21,439 nt of DNA from Coptodactyla brooksi (Eukaryota; Arthropoda; Insecta; Coleoptera; Scarabaeidae). Of this stretch, positions 19,125 to 21,439 are shown piece after piece. The notes under the pieces are model-generated. The model was not told the origin of the DNA and ran no database searches. It was given only the letters and a program-made list of their open reading frames with translations. Every line of letters starts with the position of its first letter. Positions within the stretch are counted from its first letter, which is position 1. The translations under genes were made by a program, and so were the position numbers. The DNA lies in the NCBI GenBank assembly GCA_033557675.1, contig JAWQRM010000566.1, forward strand, positions 1-21,439, given 5' to 3'.

Positions 19125-20362
19125 CTGAAATATAATTGTTAAGCGTATTGTTCAATTTATTTCTGAAACAGCTTTTTGAAGAAATACGAACTTTTTTTTC
19201 TACACAATAGTAATCACAAAATTTCATACTTTTGTTTTGTTAAAACATTTTTAAAAGTTAAATACTGAATAAATGATTCATCAACTATGTAGACACTTAG
19301 CTACACTCATAGCTTAGAATATACAGCATTATGCAAAATATTCACAACCGTAAATATAAAATATTGAAACAATGTCAACAATAAGACGCTGCAAGTTGGT
19401 CTTCGTATTTTATACAATCAAACTCCCTTAGCTGGAAATTCTATCTAAGTAGAAATATTTTTTCGTTCCGTGCTTTACTATTCAGTTTACATGTAATTGA
19501 AACATTTTAAACCTTTTAAAACTCTAACTTTTCACTGAGACTTTTCATAGTTTGAGTTAGGGGAGTTCCACTGTACTTTTAGACTAATACTCTAATATTT
19601 GTCGACTAATAGAAATTGCTTTATCATCGTTTTGAATTTGCAGTTATAAATGTTTTGCACAGAACTGTACGTTAAAAAATGCCCTTCAAAATATCTTTAA
19701 AAAATCATTAGGATCTATTTGTAAAATAGGGGTTTTTTGAAAATAATTAAGAGAATAACTTGGTAAAAAATACCAACCCAATTGACAATTGGCTAATCAA
19801 CCATTGCACTATAAGTTCGATCCTTTCTATATAATAGTGACTAGCTAAAATTTGTGTAAACTGTAAACATTTTTGTTAGGAATTTTTAATTAATTTAATT
19901 ATTTCTTAGAAGTGCAATTATATTCAAATGATAATCACTAATGAAGAAAGTACGAAATTAGCACATCAACATACTAATTAGAATAGATATATGCAAAGAA
20001 ACTGGTGAAAAGTTAACTTTAGACAGAGTATTTTTTATTAACTATTTGAAAATAAAACAGTTTTCTTAAAATACACAATAATAATGCAAAAGCTTCAAGA
20101 CTACCTTGTTAAAACATTTTAAAACAGTTAAAGACTGAATAAATGATTCATCAACTACATGGACACTTAAATTTATGAATGCATTAACTCATAGCTTAGA
20201 ATATACAACATAATGCAAAACATTTACAACCGTAAACATAAAATGTTGAAATAATGTCAACAATAAGACGTAGAATGCTGTAAGCTGGCCTTCGAATCTT
20301 ACAGCTTTAGACTAATCCTCTAACACTTTTAGACTGATAGAAATTGCTTTATTATCGCTTTG

Positions 20363-20380
20363 CATTTGCAGCTGCAAATG
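20363..20380. repeat. 18-bp perfect palindrome, repeated at 21375-21392
   Basis: CATTTGCAG is followed by CTGCAAATG, centred on the CAGCTG E-box. It is conserved exactly in the next tandem unit, 1012 nt away. The oldest copy has lost the symmetry. Confidence 0.75.
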
Positions 20381-20460
20381 TTTTGCACAGAACTGTAGTT
20401 TAAAAAACGTGGTATAGGGAATGTTCTTTTAAAATAATTAAGAGAATAACTTGGTAAACA

Positions 20461-20520
20461 ATTCCAACCCAATTCAACCCAACCCAACTCAAGCCAAGCT
20501 AAGCTAAGCCAACCCAACCT
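20461..20520. repeat. Pentamer array (AACCC/AAGCC), twelve units
   Basis: Twelve pentamers in perfect register vary around AACCC, AAGCC and AAGCT; on minus they read TTGGG, TTGGC and AGCTT. The array occurs only in the second kilobase-scale repeat copy. The first copy has just a short AACCCAATT stretch at the equivalent place. Confidence 0.85.
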
Positions 20521-21439
20521 AATTTTAGTTAATAAATAACTTAAGTTAGTTATTCAAACTTTAATTATTTAACAATAGAATATAATAGATTGGTAAATTT
20601 GACCCAATCAAGCATTGCATTATAAGTTCGATTCTGTCTACATAATAGTGACTTGCTAAAATTTGTGTAAACTGTAAACATTTTTACTAGGAAGTTTTAA
20701 TTAATTTAATTGTTTCTTAGAAGTGCGATTATATTCAAATGATAATCGCAAATAAAGAAAGTAAGAAATTAGCACATCAATACACTGCATACAATAAAAA
20801 TATAAGAATGCAAAAAAACTAGTGAAAAGTTAATTTTAGTCAAAGTATGTTTCATTAACTATTTAGTTGTATTAATTACTGTTTTCTTTGAAAAGAAAAC
20901 AGTAATTTATTAAAATACACAATAGTAACGCAAAAGGTTCAAGATGACCTATCGTTTAGTTTATTTACGATGTGTTAATTTTACATTTTCATGTAAACTA
21001 TTTTGAATGTTTTGACTGGTTTATTTTCTGCATTGTCAATATGAAATTGTAAATATATTTTAAGAAAACAGTTTTCTTAAAATACACAATAATAATGCAA
21101 AAAGCTCCGAGACTACCTTGTTAAAACATTTTAAAACAGTTAAAGACTGAATAAATGATTCATCAACTATATGGACACTTAAGTTTATGAATGCATTAAC
21201 TCATAGCTTAGAATATACAATATAATGCAAAACATTTACAACCGTAAACATAAAATGTTGAAATAATGTCGACAATAAGACGCAGAATGCTGTAAGCTGG
21301 CCTTCGAATCTTACAGCTTTAGACTAATCCTCTAATACTTTTAGACTGATAGAAATTGCTTTATTATCGCTTTGCATTTGCAGCTGCAAATGTTTTGCAC
21401 AGAACTGTAGTTTAAAAAACGTGGTATAGGGAATGTTCT

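Larger units (their letters stand above)
19195..21439. repeat. Tandem repeat with about 0.9-1.0 kb units in the Stim intron
   Basis: Three successive copies share landmarks in order: AATAAATGATTCATCAACTA, CATAGCTTAGAATATACA, AATGTCAACAATAAGACG (CGACAATAAGACG in the third), TAGAAATTGCTTTAT, then TTTTGCACAGAACTGTA. Copies begin near 19195, 20057 and 21068. The second and third are offset by 1012 nt and nearly identical; the first is offset by 870 nt and more diverged. The third is cut by the window end, so the array continues. No coding frame is evident. Confidence 0.9.

Overview
The window looks like insect nuclear DNA, possibly from a beetle; the order is a guess. The DNA is AT-rich, the genes are interrupted by GT-AG introns, fossil mariner and pogo/Tigger elements sit in introns, and the coding exons resemble insect proteins. 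Nothing bacterial or organellar was seen.

Layout. 1-2430 is intergenic and repeat-rich, with a near-perfect hairpin at 182-270. 2431-3555 (minus) is Nap1, a nucleosome assembly protein. Its coding region is a single exon with extreme GC at third codon positions, and a probable 5'UTR intron lies at 3577-3816. 3960-5870 is a complex local repeat field: a segmental duplication, a minisatellite and an array whose units carry a perfect TGACGTCA (CRE) palindrome. 5961-10997 (plus) is a complete six-exon GT10 fucosyltransferase of the FUT10/FUT11 type (403 aa), assembled here from splice signals and reading phase. A deleted mariner lies in its fourth intron. 11097-13808 is intergenic, with scattered decayed coding-like pieces. 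13809-19124 (minus) holds seven 3' exons of Stim, the ER calcium sensor that opens Orai channels. They encode the end of the SAM domain, the membrane helix, the coiled coils, the CAD/SOAR Orai-activating region, an acidic inactivation-like module and a polybasic tail. The signal peptide and EF-hand exons lie beyond the right edge. A pogo/Tigger element (15735-17659) sits in one Stim intron. From about 19195 to the window end, a roughly 1 kb tandem repeat fills the upstream Stim intron.

The three genes are not a known functional unit: Nap1 handles histones, FUT10 modifies secretory-pathway proteins, and Stim controls store-operated calcium entry. Nap1 and FUT10 diverge across the CRE-rich repeat field; FUT10 and Stim converge.

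The most interesting item is a symmetric 66-nt Stim exon (15626-15691). It encodes just the acidic inactivation-like module, could be skipped in frame, and has a Tigger terminus 43 nt upstream of its 3' splice site. No wholly new multi-gene system was found.
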